From Crossaster papposus (lineage: Eukaryota > Echinodermata > Asteroidea > Velatida > Solasteridae), in NCBI GenBank assembly GCA_037893245.1, contig JBAIAA010000314.1:186001-250000 (forward strand): a DNA stretch of 64,000 nucleotides, read 5' to 3'. The position numbers were made by a program, and so were the translations under genes. Positions 1-11,007 of this stretch are shown piece by piece. Numbering within the stretch: position 1 is the first letter of the stretch; each line of letters begins with the position of its first letter. A model generated the notes under the pieces. That model was not told the origin of the DNA and ran no database searches. It saw only the letters and a program-made list of their open reading frames with translations.

Positions 1-1262
1 GGTTGATTTGTTATTGATTTTCAAAGATTAAAGCAATTACACCTTTAAGATGACGTCACGTGACCCCTGATGACGTAACCATGACGTATTTCTGCGAGAC
101 ACGAGTTTACTATAGGGTTTTCACCTGGGTGTTAAGTTTTATGGAAATACGACTTTGTTTTTCGTTAAAAGTGCTTTGAATTGTGCAAACAACGTTTACA
201 AAATCTATGGGATTGGATTCTGCGTAGCCGAGAGCCTGTTTACCTACCTGTTGCACACGGCGCCCTTCCCCATAGGCAATTTGATGACGTCATCCTGTTT
301 CGCTTGTTGGCGGCTAGTGTCCTCTTGGGTGAGCGTACATTTGCATGCACGTACGATGTCAGTAGTAATACATTCGCTCAATGCATAGTACGCTATCAGT
401 GTATACGTACGTACATATACAAGCATGTACACCCCTATTATACGTGTGCCATGCACATATAAGGGGTCAATGCTTTATGCGCCTAGGCCAAAACGATTAA
501 ATTTCAAGGGTGCCGCAGGGTATGTCCAAGTTCGTTTTTTGCCCCAAAACACAGGGAAGTTCGAGAACTACTTTTACATTAACCTTTAGAGCAAAAATCA
601 AGATTGTATCCGTCAGGATTAATTTTTTAGGAATTTTCAAAGGAAAAGGAGTCTTTTCATTCTAACTTCCGGTCTGGTGACGTCATAATTTTCTCTTCCC
701 GTCAACTTGTTCCTAGCATGAAGCTGATTAAATACACCGGTTATAAAGTGATTTCAGCAAACTTCGCCACACACATCAACAGATTATTCATTTTAACAAT
801 TTTTCAAACTGCCGCTAGAGGGCGCTATAACATGTTTATGACGTCACCAATATTTTTTTTCAAAAATACATTGTAGCCAGACACTAACATCGTTGAAAGT
901 AAGTTCATATCATTTTTCACTTTCAAATTATGAGGCACTTCCGGTTTAGACCGGAAGGAAGGGTCACGTGATTTCACGCACACGAGATAAAATTAAGATC
1001 CTGGATTATTCTATCTATTGCCACAAAAATTAAGTTTCGGTCTTTTGCGGTTGATTTGTTATTGATTTTTAAAGATTAAATCAATTACACCTTTAAGATG
1101 ACGTCACGTGACCCCTGATGACGTCACCATTACGTTTTTCGGCGAGACACGAGTTCACTATAGGGTCTTCACCTGGGTTAAGTTTTATGGAAATATGACT
1201 TTGTTTTCTATTAAAAGTGACTGGCAAAAAAAACGTGTACAAAGTCTATGGGGTTTAGGTTA
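1..1262. repeat. Long-period direct repeat (about 1,048 bp offset), CRE-like sites
   Basis: The block at about 1-215 recurs at 1049-1262 with roughly 90% identity. Both copies carry GATGACGTCACGTGACC, the 'cgagacacgagtt' stretch and 'cttcacctgggt', so the unit period is about 1,048 bp and the repeat probably continues left of the window. The unit has several TGACGTCA or CACGTG words (for example near 48-60 and 1097-1110) and the intervening part has no credible coding frame. This could be one tandem duplication or the edge of a satellite; a single window end cannot decide. Confidence 0.7.
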
Positions 1263-1313
1263 CTAAAAGAAAAAAAGAAGAAGAAGCAAAAAAAAAATCA
1301 GAACAAAAACAAA

Positions 1314-1772
1314 GCTTTTCCGCTTTAAAGCGGAAAAGCAAAAAAAAGAAAAAAAAAAACTTTAACGAAAACAAAAGCTGTTTCGGCTGAAATGCCAAAA
1401 CAGCTAAAAAAGAAAAAAGAAAAAAAAAAAAAACTTTAACGAAAACAAAAGCTGTTTCGGTGAAAAACCGAAACAGCTAAAAAAAACTTTAACGAAAACA
1501 ATAGCTGTTTCGGCTGAATTGCCGAAACAGCTAAAAAAAAAAAAAAAAACAGAAGGAAAAGAAAGGGTTTTTCGCTTTTAAGCGAAAACCCCCCCCCAAA
1601 AAAAAAAAACAGAAGGAAAAGAAAGGCTTTTTCGCTTTTAAGCGAAAAAGCCAAAAAGAAAAAGAAAAACTTTAACGAAAACAAAAGCTGTTTCGGCCGC
1701 AATGCCGAAACAGCTAAAAAAAAAACTTTAACGAAAACAATAGCTGTTTCGGCTGAATTGCCGAAACAGCTA
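1314..1772. repeat. Cluster of perfect hairpins in A-rich spacers
   Basis: About eight short inverted repeats are separated by poly-A/AAG spacers and by the recurring word ACTTTAACGAAAACAA. Five are variants of AGCTGTTTCGG...CCGAAACAGCT (near 1376, 1449, 1503, 1687 and 1742). Three are variants built on CGCTTTAAAGCG or CGCTTTTAAGCG (near 1314, 1568 and 1626). The long minus-strand reading frame across 1436-1702 is only a translation of this low-complexity DNA and is not a gene. Confidence 0.8.
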
Positions 1773-1789
1773 AAGAAACAAAAACCTAA

Positions 1790-3370
1790 AATTGTATTAA
1801 ATTAAATTAAATTAAAATCATAATAAAAAAACGTTTAATATAAAAGAGATGAAGGTATGGAGGCACTTTCAAAAAGCCAAGGCTTGTATGAATGCCTTTT
1901 TATGTAAGAATATTGATTGACAATTATATTAAGCATGTTTGTACAACAAAAAACTAGGACAAGACAAACACCACAGACAGTTTTACTAGGACTTAAAAAC
2001 AACTGAATAGATTCCAAAAAAGAAAAAAAAGTAGCATAATTGACAAGTCAATATAAAGACTGTTGCAGAATAAACCAAAACAATAATAAGAGTAAAGACA
2101 AGAAAGAAGCTATATATGTCCCGCAATGAGAGATGAGTGACCGTTTAAATACAATCGTTTGAATTGACCCACAGACGGCTAGGTTTTTGTAACTAGACTG
2201 ATACTGTTCCAAGGTCGAGGTCGGTAAAATCGTATGGTGTCAAGTGAATATGAGGTGCGGATTTATGGTAAAAACAAATTGTGTTCGGGTGCTGGTGGAA
2301 TATTGATGAGTGTCATTAATAGATGTGAAGAATGAGAAAAAGGACCGTGGAATAAGTTATTAGTAAACTTGTACACTGTATGAATACACCAGTGTGGAGT
2401 TTATTAATGTCACTTAGAGTGAGTGTTTAGCTGAGTGAATAGTGGTACGGTATGTTCACGGAGATGAGAAGAAATTCTAATGGCTCGTTTTTGAGTAATA
2501 CATGTAGTTAGTGAGTGAAGTTTTTTGTTAGAGGTGTGCGCCAAAACAATGTTACAATGGGCCGATCCGGATTTGACCATAAGCCCCGCCCACCTTAGCA
2601 ACGGCATGGCGATGCCATTACCTCGGTCAAGTTGCACACACACGTACACGTGAACGTGTACATGTAGGCTAGGCGTACGTAGAACACGTACAACGAAAAT
2701 ATTGATTTAAACTTTAGGCGGGGACAAAATAACTATCAGTAAGCTAGCGGGCGAACTAAAAGGATGATCGTTATTTTAAGGAACGGTATCATGATGAACA
2801 GTACATGGAGGATGGTTAAGTTGCAGTTAGGGGAAATGAAGCATGCATGCATGTCAATTTATATGGACGGTGTACATGTAAGTGTTGCTTGGTAAGTCAC
2901 TACTGTTACTGGAATAAATCACGTATTTAAACAGGATTTAAACCATAGCCTAATTAATAGATGTAGATAATAGATATACATGTAGAGCATTACTATTAAC
3001 TCTACATAGGCCCCTATCCTACCTTAGACTGCACTGTCCTTGACCCTGTTTATCTTCTTGACATTCCCGCCGTTCACGTCACACGAGTTCAACGGTAATT
3101 CTCATTTTCGAGATTTGTTTTGGTATTTAACGGGAAAAAATGATGTCGTGATCCGAGTACCAGCGTGTTATTTACATATTTCATTACCATTTAATTTTAA
3201 TGCACATTTTGGACAATTTTTTTAAACTCCATACAGCCGTATTTTGATTGACAAATACGGTGCCTTTTCGTAACGAAGCCATTTGTTTGTGTACACGTTT
3301 CTAACCACATGTGAAAGTTTGACCGAGCTAATGGCGGACCACGCCTGTAGCAACCGTTGCTAAGTTACCT
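1790..3370. other. No gene recognised
   Basis: AT-rich sequence with a short TTAAA/TTAAATT run near 1797-1812 and only short unconvincing reading frames on both strands. I see no repeat structure, splice-flanked exon or recognisable protein motif. Confidence 0.5.
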
Positions 3371-3379
3371 GAACAAAAC

Positions 3380-5430
3380 TCGTAATCTTATTGGTCAATG
3401 CGCGCGTAGTGATTGACAGGCCGGATCGGTCCATAGTTGAGATAGGGAAGAATGAGAGAGTTGTAGAGAAAGACCATAGTAGCCTGGAAAAGAAATGGGC
3501 GGAGCTTGGCAAGGACCCCGGTATTATAGAGACAATTTTAGTGATAGATGAAATATGGTCAGACCAGGAAAGATTTTCATCAACAAGGAATTTAGTAGAT
3601 GAAACTCTAGATAAAAGAATGTTGTCCATATAGATACGAATGATGTCAGGGGAAGAATTTGAAAACGTTGAAAAAAACATATACAATGTATTTGGTTTTG
3701 GCATGATTCAGGGAAAGTTGGTTGGCAAATACAAGAAGAAACTTTGATGAGTTCAGAATTTAAGGAATCGATACAGTATACAAAATGTATACGTGGTTCA
3801 AGATTAGTGCCAAACTGCAAAATTGTTGTGTCGTCAGGAAAATGAGTAAATGAAAAAAGGCAAGAGGAGGAGTGTAAATCATTAATATAAAGTAAGAGGA
3901 GAAGAGGACCCAAAATAGAACGCCATGGCGGATGTTTTGATGGGACGAGTGAGAGTCATGAATAGAATTGAATTGTTGTCTTTCACTGAGGTACATGTAC
4001 CGGTAGCTGGAAAACCATTGCAGCAGAATACCTCTAAATCCATAGTAATCAAGTTTAGATAAGAGAATAGAATGATCATTAGTATCGAAGGCTTTCGATA
4101 AGTTGATAAAGATCCCAAAGGCCGACATCTTGTTAGTAACTGCATGGGTGAGTTTATCAATCAGCTGAATGAGAGCCATGTCAGTCAAATGATTAGCACG
4201 AAAGCCGTAATGTTGATCAGAAAGAAGATTGAAGCGAGAGTTGTTCAGATGATGAGACAATTGTACACAAGTCTTTCTACAAATTTTGAGAAACAAGGAA
4301 CAATAAATATGGGGCTGTAGTTATGAATATTGTTTCGGTCTCCAGATATGAATATTGTTTCGGTCTCCAGATTTATAGATGGGAATAACTTTAGCCATCT
4401 TAAGGTTTGATGGAAAAAAACCAGTGTGAAAGGAAAGATTGAAGATATACATGTAAGTTATCTGATGTCATCAAATCCACAACTCTTGCTGTTTTTTTGT
4501 ACTTTGATGACTTCAAAGCTGTTTGTCGGTGAACAGAAGAAAGATGTGCTATTGGGGTCATGTAGGTAATCAGTGAAATGAGTTAGTGGGTGAAATTTTG
4601 CCAGCCAATGTCGCACCAATGTTAGAGAAGTAATATTGAAGTAATCGGCAATTTCAGGTGGATTTGTGTAGGAACACTGTCCATCTGAAAATTCGTCCGG
4701 GAGATTATTAATCTTACGCCAGACATTCTTGATATTAGCTTTACTGGTGTCAAGCCTTTGAGCATAGTAATTCTGTTTAGTTGTACGGATGATAGCTGTC
4801 GGCTTATTGTGATCTATAGGCTTTATATTTACGCTCGTTGGCCGACGTTGGGTTATTTAGAAAACTCCTGTAAAGCCTGTTGTTATAATTACAAGAAATG
4901 ATGATAGACTGGTTGATCTAAGGTTGATTCCTAGATGATTTACCGACTGTTTTGACATGATATGGAAAATGGAGGTTGTAAAGGCTTCTGAAAACGGAAA
5001 GGAAAGTATTGTAAGCGGTGTCAGCTTGGTCGACCAGCTTGATACATGTACGGTACCTTACTTCAGTCTTTAATCTGGATGTGTCTGAAATGAAAGAATG
5101 TATAGTGTTTGTGTTAATTTCCCTGGTGATGTAAGTACGGTAGAGTAGTCTGGGGTGGTGCAAAGTTCTGAAAGCAATATGGAGTAATCTGAAAAAGAGG
5201 AAAATGATCCGTTATGTCAGAATAAAAAAAACCAGACGAAATATCATGGTCGTTGTTAGTAAGAATGTTTTTTAATAAAGTGGCACTAGGGGTGACGCGA
5301 GTGGGTTTGTCTATTAACGGCCAGAAACCATAGGAACAAAATGTGTTAACAAAGTCGTCCGTGGATTGATGTTCTGGTGAAAAAATTCAGGTTAAAGTCG
5401 CCCATTAGTAACACAGCTTCTTATCTGCAG
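3380..5430 (-). pseudogene. Decayed non-LTR retrotransposon (CR1/L2-like LINE), EN 3' end and RT
   Basis: Read on the minus strand, broken frames give, in order: an apurinic-endonuclease tail with GDFN (codons at 5393-5404); a linker with FPSNLKMAKVIPIYKSGD near 4390; the reverse-transcriptase palm with LSKAFDTNDHSILLSKL near 4050-4110 and the altered catalytic box FPDD near 3820-3845 (family form F-A-D-D); and a thumb-like region with STKFLVDENLSWSDH near 3590. Stops and frameshifts are frequent, so it is dead. The 5' end stops at a poly-G run at 5453. Order EN-RT and these motifs fit the CR1/L2/Jockey group; the exact clade is not resolvable by eye. Confidence 0.8.
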
Positions 5431-5452
5431 GCCTATTTGCAGGATTTGTCAT

Positions 5453-5473
5453 GGGGGGGGGGGGGGGGGGGGG
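5453..5473. repeat. Poly-G run (21 G), with a C14 run at 5686-5699
   Basis: Uninterrupted G homopolymer directly beside the broken 5' end of the LINE. A second run, of 14 C, lies about 210 bp downstream. Similar runs occur at 8433-8452, 25128-25160 and 46466-46484. Length in an assembly is likely to be unreliable. Confidence 0.95.
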
Positions 5474-5699
5474 TTGCGAATTTGTACTGATGGGACAAAA
5501 AATGCCTTGGGAAACTATATAACGTCGGTTTTGCGCCTTTTCATCCATTTTCATTCAGCCAAGTCCATTTTCGTGTGCCCCCAGTACCGTTATTTCTACA
5601 TCAAAATACCATTATTTACCCCGAAAAATGTGGACCTTTTGGTAATTTGGGGGGGTGCGTACGCACCCGTCGCACTCTCCCCCCTCCCCCCCCCCCCCC

Positions 5700-7500
5700 A
5701 CATTTGCGTACGGGCCTGAAAGTTATGGCGTTGAGACAGTAGTCAAAAGACCTCTAAAAATTATCTATTGAAGTACATGTACCAGGAGCCCTGTACACGT
5801 TGCCAACAATCAGGTTACTTGCACGGTTCCGGTGAATTACTATAAAAACACACGAATCTCACGAACAAAGAGTTCAAAATCTCCGTTGCTGTCATCAGCT
5901 TTGCCTGGTGGACTCACCGGTGATTCTAATTCGGGCAATTTTGCTGTGTTTTTTTACGTCCAGCTGGCATTTTGGAGATCTTGGCTTTGACCTTTTTCTA
6001 CTGGTTAAGGCCGCTTACTGAAGTTGACTAAGCGTGCCGGCCACGTTCTTTCTGCAGACTCCTGCAGACTTTTTTAACAAAAGAGCCCTTAGTTACCCGT
6101 CCTAGCACAGGCCAGAACGCTTCATTTAAATAACAAACAACGTGAATATACCCGATCTTCTGCAGACCCGCCGGGCCAGCTGGAGCGCTAGGGAGCTAAT
6201 TTAAATATGAATAGTTACGACGATGGCCGGTCAGTCTGCAGAATACCGACTTGCAAAACCGCAACTATTTTGATGGTTTGGCATACTGGCCCCGGATCAC
6301 GAACATGGCTGTTTTTCAAACATCAGCTTTGTCTTCGTTCTGCAGTTTAGCAATAGGCTTTAGCCTGATACAGAGCCGAAGCCAGGGATTTTGAAAACGG
6401 TCCAAGTACAAGTATTATTTATAAGTTAACGATCATGTTCGTTATTTGGAGGGCCCGGTTCACTATTATAAATATTAGGGAACAAAATACAGAATAGTTG
6501 ACCAAATAGCATACCAAACTGGTTATTGGCGACATTAAAAAGAACATGCATGCATGTCACGAACACGAATAGAGGGCATTGGTTTTAAATTGTTAAGAGA
6601 TATTATTTATTATTTTTAAGGGGGATTATTTTAGGGGATTAAGGAAAATGTATCCCTAAGCGAGTTTTTCGTTTTCACGAAGGGACTAATTGATATATGG
6701 CCTTTTTCTGTTTTCACGAACAGACACTGTTTAAATGATGCAAACTTTAAGAAACTTTGTGATTAATTTTGCAAAGATTAGAATCTCTTATTTCCTCTGA
6801 TACCTTTATCTTGCATATTCTATTCATCTTTATGTTTCAAACTGCTAAACGAAAAGAAAAAACTTTACGCGACAATATACACGAAACAGCCTATTTACAC
6901 GATTCGAACTTTCCAGCGATCTTCGCACGCATGCATTGCACAACTCGGAACTAAAAGCACGCAGGCCGTTTTCCATACCCCAGCCTAGGCCCTATACGGG
7001 CTCCATCACCATTGCCAAACTACAGGAACGAAGCCTCAATGGAGACGAAGTTGGGGTTTGGAAAATGGCCTCGGGAAATCCCCGCTGGCAAGTTGCTACA
7101 TGTAGCTAGCTACTGGGAACACGACGACAGTTTATGTATGCACTCTGAAAATGCAGATATGGGACGCACAACAAGTAATTTTAACGGACAATGTTTGTGT
7201 GGCACCACTTCCAGTACAGAAGTTTCCTCTCCAAGTTGATAAATTAAAGCAAATTAATTCTTCCCAATGCTGATGGTACGGTGCAAATCGTCGGTGTTTG
7301 TTGACACTGTAGCAGGCTTCTGGACGGATAATCAACGGTTGCTTATTATTCTTCCGTCCACGTTGTTCCTGGGCTGGCGACAACTAGCTGCATGCAGGAT
7401 TGTCGGACCATTTATTATACATGGTCTGACGAATTGTTGACATTCGCACAATCCGAAAGTATGCCACGTTAGGCCTGATTTAATATATTCATTGTGAACA
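5700..7500. other. No gene recognised
   Basis: Unique-looking sequence with scattered TACATGTA and GCATGCATG words. Short open frames on both strands (for example 7012-7239 +) show no recognisable domain and no splice context that I can support. Confidence 0.5.
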
Positions 7501-7503
7501 TCC

Positions 7504-8339
7504 GTTGCATTTAGTCAAGCCCTCAGACTCAAAAGGATTTGTTCTAACGACTATGATTTCTCCCGCCATTCACAGATACTGAAGAACAACTTGGTTGCCA
7601 GGGGTCACAGTTCCCGCCAAGTTCAACGTGCCATTGCCAGAGCCAAAGCCGTACCCAGAAATTTGGCTCTAAAGGTAAAGGCCCCCCAGGCTAATGCCAA
7701 ACCCATGATCCCCCTGGTGACTACCTTTCACCCCAGTCTCCCTTCCCTTCGCAAAATCACCAACGACAGCCATCACATTCTCCACACTTCAGATCGCCTT
7801 GTCCGGGCCATCCCCGACAGCCCTGTATTGGCCTATAGACGCCCTCAAAATCTACGAGACCTCATTGTTCGAGCCGAAGTTCCCAGCTTGGATGCATCTC
7901 CCCCCATCCAGCACGGAACTTTCAAGTGCAGCTCTAGATGTGTGGTCTGCCAGATCCACATTCAGGAGTCTGACTCCTTTTCTGGCCACTCTTCTGGTAC
8001 TACTCATAGAATTATTGGTAACATCACTTGCAGTACATCTAATGTCATATATCTCATCTCTTGCAGGTTTTGTGGAGTTCAGTATGTCGGAGAGACCAAA
8101 AATGCCCTAAAAAGCGTTTCTACGGTCATCGATCGACTGTCAACACCAAGAAACTGGATACCCCTGTAGGACATCACTTTAACCAGCCTAACCATTGCAT
8201 TTCTGATATGATTCTTCAGGGCATAGAATCACTTGGCCATCGGAAAGACTCAGTCCGCCTCAGCCGGGAGAAAGTCTGGATGAATCGTCTTCGGACTATT
8301 CAACCACATGGGCTTAACATCCAACTAGGAAATGATTAA
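7504..8339 (+). pseudogene. Penelope-like element PLE1: connector and GIY-YIG endonuclease, 5'-truncated
   Basis: This is the C-terminal part of a Penelope-like retroelement polyprotein. The frame opens upstream of the first ATG (SQALRLKRICS at about 7513, then LVARGHSSRQVQRAI), the usual stretch after the RT. It continues with RRPQNLRDLIVRAEVP, a cysteine motif (CSSRCVVC) and the nuclease start NVIYLISCRFCGVQYVGET, matching the GIY-YIG fold (family knowledge). A frameshift at about 8110 moves the rest into another frame: RFYGHRS, TPVGHHFNQPNH, WMNRLRTIQPHGLN, stop at 8337-8339. The RT itself is missing, as in a 5'-truncated copy. Endonuclease role: target-site nicking during retrotransposition. 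Confidence 0.85.
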
Positions 8340-8880
8340 CTTCTATTTTTTCTCCATTTGTCATCTGTTTCAGATTCATTCCTTGCCAGAATTTTGTTTT
8401 TGTTTGTTCTCACTTCTCTGGTTTTCCTCAAACCCCCCCCCCCCCCCCCCCCTCCTCATTACTCCTATTCATACTTATTTGTTAGTTCTTCCCTTTGATC
8501 TCCACCCTGGACCCCTTTCCTTGTGGCTTTACCCCTTCTGTTTTTGTTCCTACCCCACCTTTGATCCTACCCACACTGACCTCACCCTTTAATCCCTCAG
8601 CCTAATCCTCCTTTTGTTGTTTGTTCCATTGAACTCTGTGCTTTGTTTCTTTTGTGTTTTTTCAGCGTCCATGATGTGCATCATGCTGTATATTGCCCTA
8701 TATATGTTTGTTTCTTGTACACAGTCATTTAGTCTCTGAAGAAGATCTTGTTAAGATCGAAATATTAGGCCCTCTTAACTTATTTGATTTGTTTAATAAT
8801 GTTTATAGGAATTTTAGAAATACATATTTATTTTATAATTATAGACAGGCAAGGAAATATTATTTGTTAGGATGATTAGA
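8340..8880 (+). other. PLE1 3' tail with C20 run
   Basis: T/C-rich non-coding sequence after the PLE1 stop codon, including 20 C at 8433-8452. It ends near a hairpin (8736-8762) that resembles a hammerhead core. It is probably the element's 3' untranslated region; the exact end of the element is not visible. Confidence 0.5.
8732..8768 (+). ncRNA. Hammerhead-like hairpin with one extra base (degenerate)
   Basis: CTGAAGA (8736-8742) is followed by one extra A, then the perfect hairpin GATCTT-GTT-AAGATC (8744-8758) and GAAA (8759-8762). The arms GTCT before and AGGC after could form a short stem I. Layout and position (about 400 nt after a Penelope GIY-YIG stop codon) parallel the hammerheads at 26326 and 43661. 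The extra A between the core and stem II breaks the canonical G-C closing pair, so I regard it as a decayed or merely similar motif. Confidence 0.3.
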
Positions 8881-9040
8881 AAAACACACATGGCGACAAT
8901 GCTGTATCAGGTAGGAAAGGTATCTCTCAATTATATGACTGTTACCAGGGCTTCTGGGCCCCTTTTCCCCACCCTCATGTGGTGCAGCAGGGCCCTCCCG
9001 GGGTATACCTAATGCCCCGCACCCCTGTTACTATACATTT

Positions 9041-9205
9041 ATAAATACCTAGAAGAGTTGATGGCTTCTGATTGGTCGATTAATAAATACCTAGAAGAGT
9101 TGATGGCTTCTGATTGGTCGATTAATAAATACCTAGAAGAGTTGATGGCTTCTGATTGGTCGATTAATAAATACCTAGAAGAGTTGATGGCTTCTGATTG
9201 GTCGA
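9041..9205. repeat. 42-bp tandem repeat, about 4 copies
   Basis: The unit starts ATAAATACCTAGAAGAGTTG and ends ATTGGTCGATTA. Copies are virtually identical, so the array is young. The fourth copy stops at TGGTCGA. The copies are contiguous with no spacers, which excludes a CRISPR-like structure. Confidence 0.95.
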
Positions 9206-10026
9206 GACTCGATCACGTGGAGGGCATTATTTTGTAGTAATTTACCGGCTTTCAAGAAGATGCGAATAAATGTCCCCTAGCCAATGATTGGCCGAATGCA
9301 ACAGTTCTAAGGTAACTTGTAACAAGGACGCGTCAAATCTTGATACTGCGCGCTATAAATGTACGCGTAAAACGTTTGTATTTATGGTTGATAAACAAAA
9401 TTGAGAAATGTTATTCTAAGTCCAGCATATTTTGGGGTCCTGGTGGTACATGCATGCAAAACTCATGTTATTCAGGTTACATATAATTGTATAAAAGAGG
9501 TGTTATACAGAAAAAAACAATTCACATTGAATTATGGTTAGCAAAAATATCACAGATAAAAAAACTTACTTGAAATTTTGTACAAATTTGGGATCGGCCA
9601 AATTCAGCAGTCGCATCACTGTGTAATGTAGTGACAAACATACTACCGGCTGTTATGGTACAATTGGCATGTACATGTATTAACAATAAATTTCAATAAA
9701 AATATATAAATCCTGCTGAGAAACATCTGATCTTTATACCATTTTTTTAGACTTTTTATTCTTTGGTTAACAAAATACAGATCTATTTAAAGGAAATGCA
9801 AATGTATGTCTACTTGTGTAATTGTCACAAAATAATCTCCTGCCAACTGTAAAGTCTTTAAGTGATATACATGTACCTAGTTTTATGAATGCACATACAA
9901 TGTACATGTACATTTATTACAAAAGCTGTGTGCAATACAACTGTCAATAGTTTTTGGGGAAAAGTTTGCGCATTTTGTTGAATGAAGAATGAGAAATTTG
10001 CCTGTCGTCAAGTAACATACCGGTAC
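9206..10026. other. No gene recognised
   Basis: AT-rich intergenic sequence containing several TACATGTA/GTACATGTAC words (near 9675 and 9870-9910). No repeat structure or coding signal that I can support. Confidence 0.5.
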
Positions 10027-10034
10027 GTTATTTT

Positions 10035-10999
10035 CAGAGTTGTATTCGAGTCACCAAACATCGAGTCCGAGTCCCCCTTCCCGAGTCTGAGTTCCGAGTC
10101 ATACAGGTCGAGTCGCCATTAACTAGTGAAGTACCGCGAACGGTGTAAACAGTTCAATTTTTACAGCTTTCCTCTACTTTAATGAACTGTCTAGATCATG
10201 TACATGATTATGTCAAATAAACCATTGTCAAATAAACCAAGTTATTCGATCTACACTGTGACTCTTGGGTTGGAACCCATGACCGCGAATGTCTACTTTG
10301 AGTATTGTTGTACTTCACGCACACTCAGTCACAGCGTTTTACTTTTACATGAACAGCATAGCATAAGCATTAGCAGGACAAGCATCACTGATATAAGCGC
10401 GTGCAATATAGCTAGCAACACACAGGATTCAAAGCTATTGCCTGGAACAGCGCCAGTCTAGCAGTCTGTGCCTGAACGGATAATCCGGACAATCTCAATT
10501 TGCATTACGCAGTATCACCGTATGTGGACGCCGGGATACATGTTTTGATACATTGATTTCGCTAGTCAATATATCGGAAACTATAGTCTTTGGGCAAGAC
10601 GTCAGATATGATAACGTCCTCTCGCGGCGGCTGGTTATCGCGTATATCTATATCTAAAGTAACAACGTCTTGCCCAAAGACTAATCGGAAATATCGGAAG
10701 CCAACCGCACAGTACGTGCATTTCTAGAGAGATGCGTTGCGTCGCGTCGCGTCGGATCTGTGTGAACAATCTTTATTCCCTCTTAGTCTTGGTCAAACAA
10801 AAAGTGAGTTTCTTGTTAATAATAGTCTGAAAATAGTTGTTATGGTATTTTTTGGTCGAGCAGGTCGAGTCCAAGTCCGAGTCCACAAGGTCGAGTCCGA
10901 GTCCGAGTCACTTGTCATCGTGACTCGAGTCCGAGTCCGAGTCACGAAAAATGGGACTCGAGTCGGACTCGAGTCCGAGTCACGAGTCATACAACTCTG
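10035..10999. mobile_element. Non-autonomous hAT-like element with GAGTCC-rich ends
   Basis: Termini are CAGAGTTGTAT (10035-10045) and ATACAACTCTG (10989-10999), a perfect 11-bp inverted repeat of the CAG-N-G type typical of hAT elements. The element is flanked by an exact 8-bp duplication GTTATTTT (10027-10034 and 11000-11007), also the hAT size. Both ends carry arrays of GAGTCC/CGAGTC words (10045-10110 and 10860-10985), probably subterminal transposase-binding repeats. No transposase frame is present in the 965 bp. A separate foldback lies inside at 10585-10682. Confidence 0.85.
10585..10682. repeat. 98-bp foldback inside the hAT-like element
   Basis: Perfect 18-bp arms AGTCTTTGGGCAAGACGT (10585-10602) and its complement (10665-10682). 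The loop contributes further pairing (GATAT...ATATC and ATAAC...GTTAT). It could be a small inserted MITE; a target duplication is not evident. Confidence 0.75.
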
Positions 11000-11007
11000 G
11001 TTATTTT

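Noticed and set aside
1436..1702. Open minus-strand frame with Phe/Leu-rich translation
   Set aside because: It is the translation of the A-tract/hairpin cluster; composition is fully explained by the repeat.
9041..9205. Four identical 42-bp repeats as a possible CRISPR array
   Set aside because: The copies are contiguous without unique spacers, and the sequence is animal nuclear DNA.
10262..10300. GGGTTGGAACCCATGACC as a tRNA B-box
   Set aside because: The opposite strand reads GTTCCAACCC, which deviates at the invariant purine, and no A-box or cloverleaf arms fit nearby.
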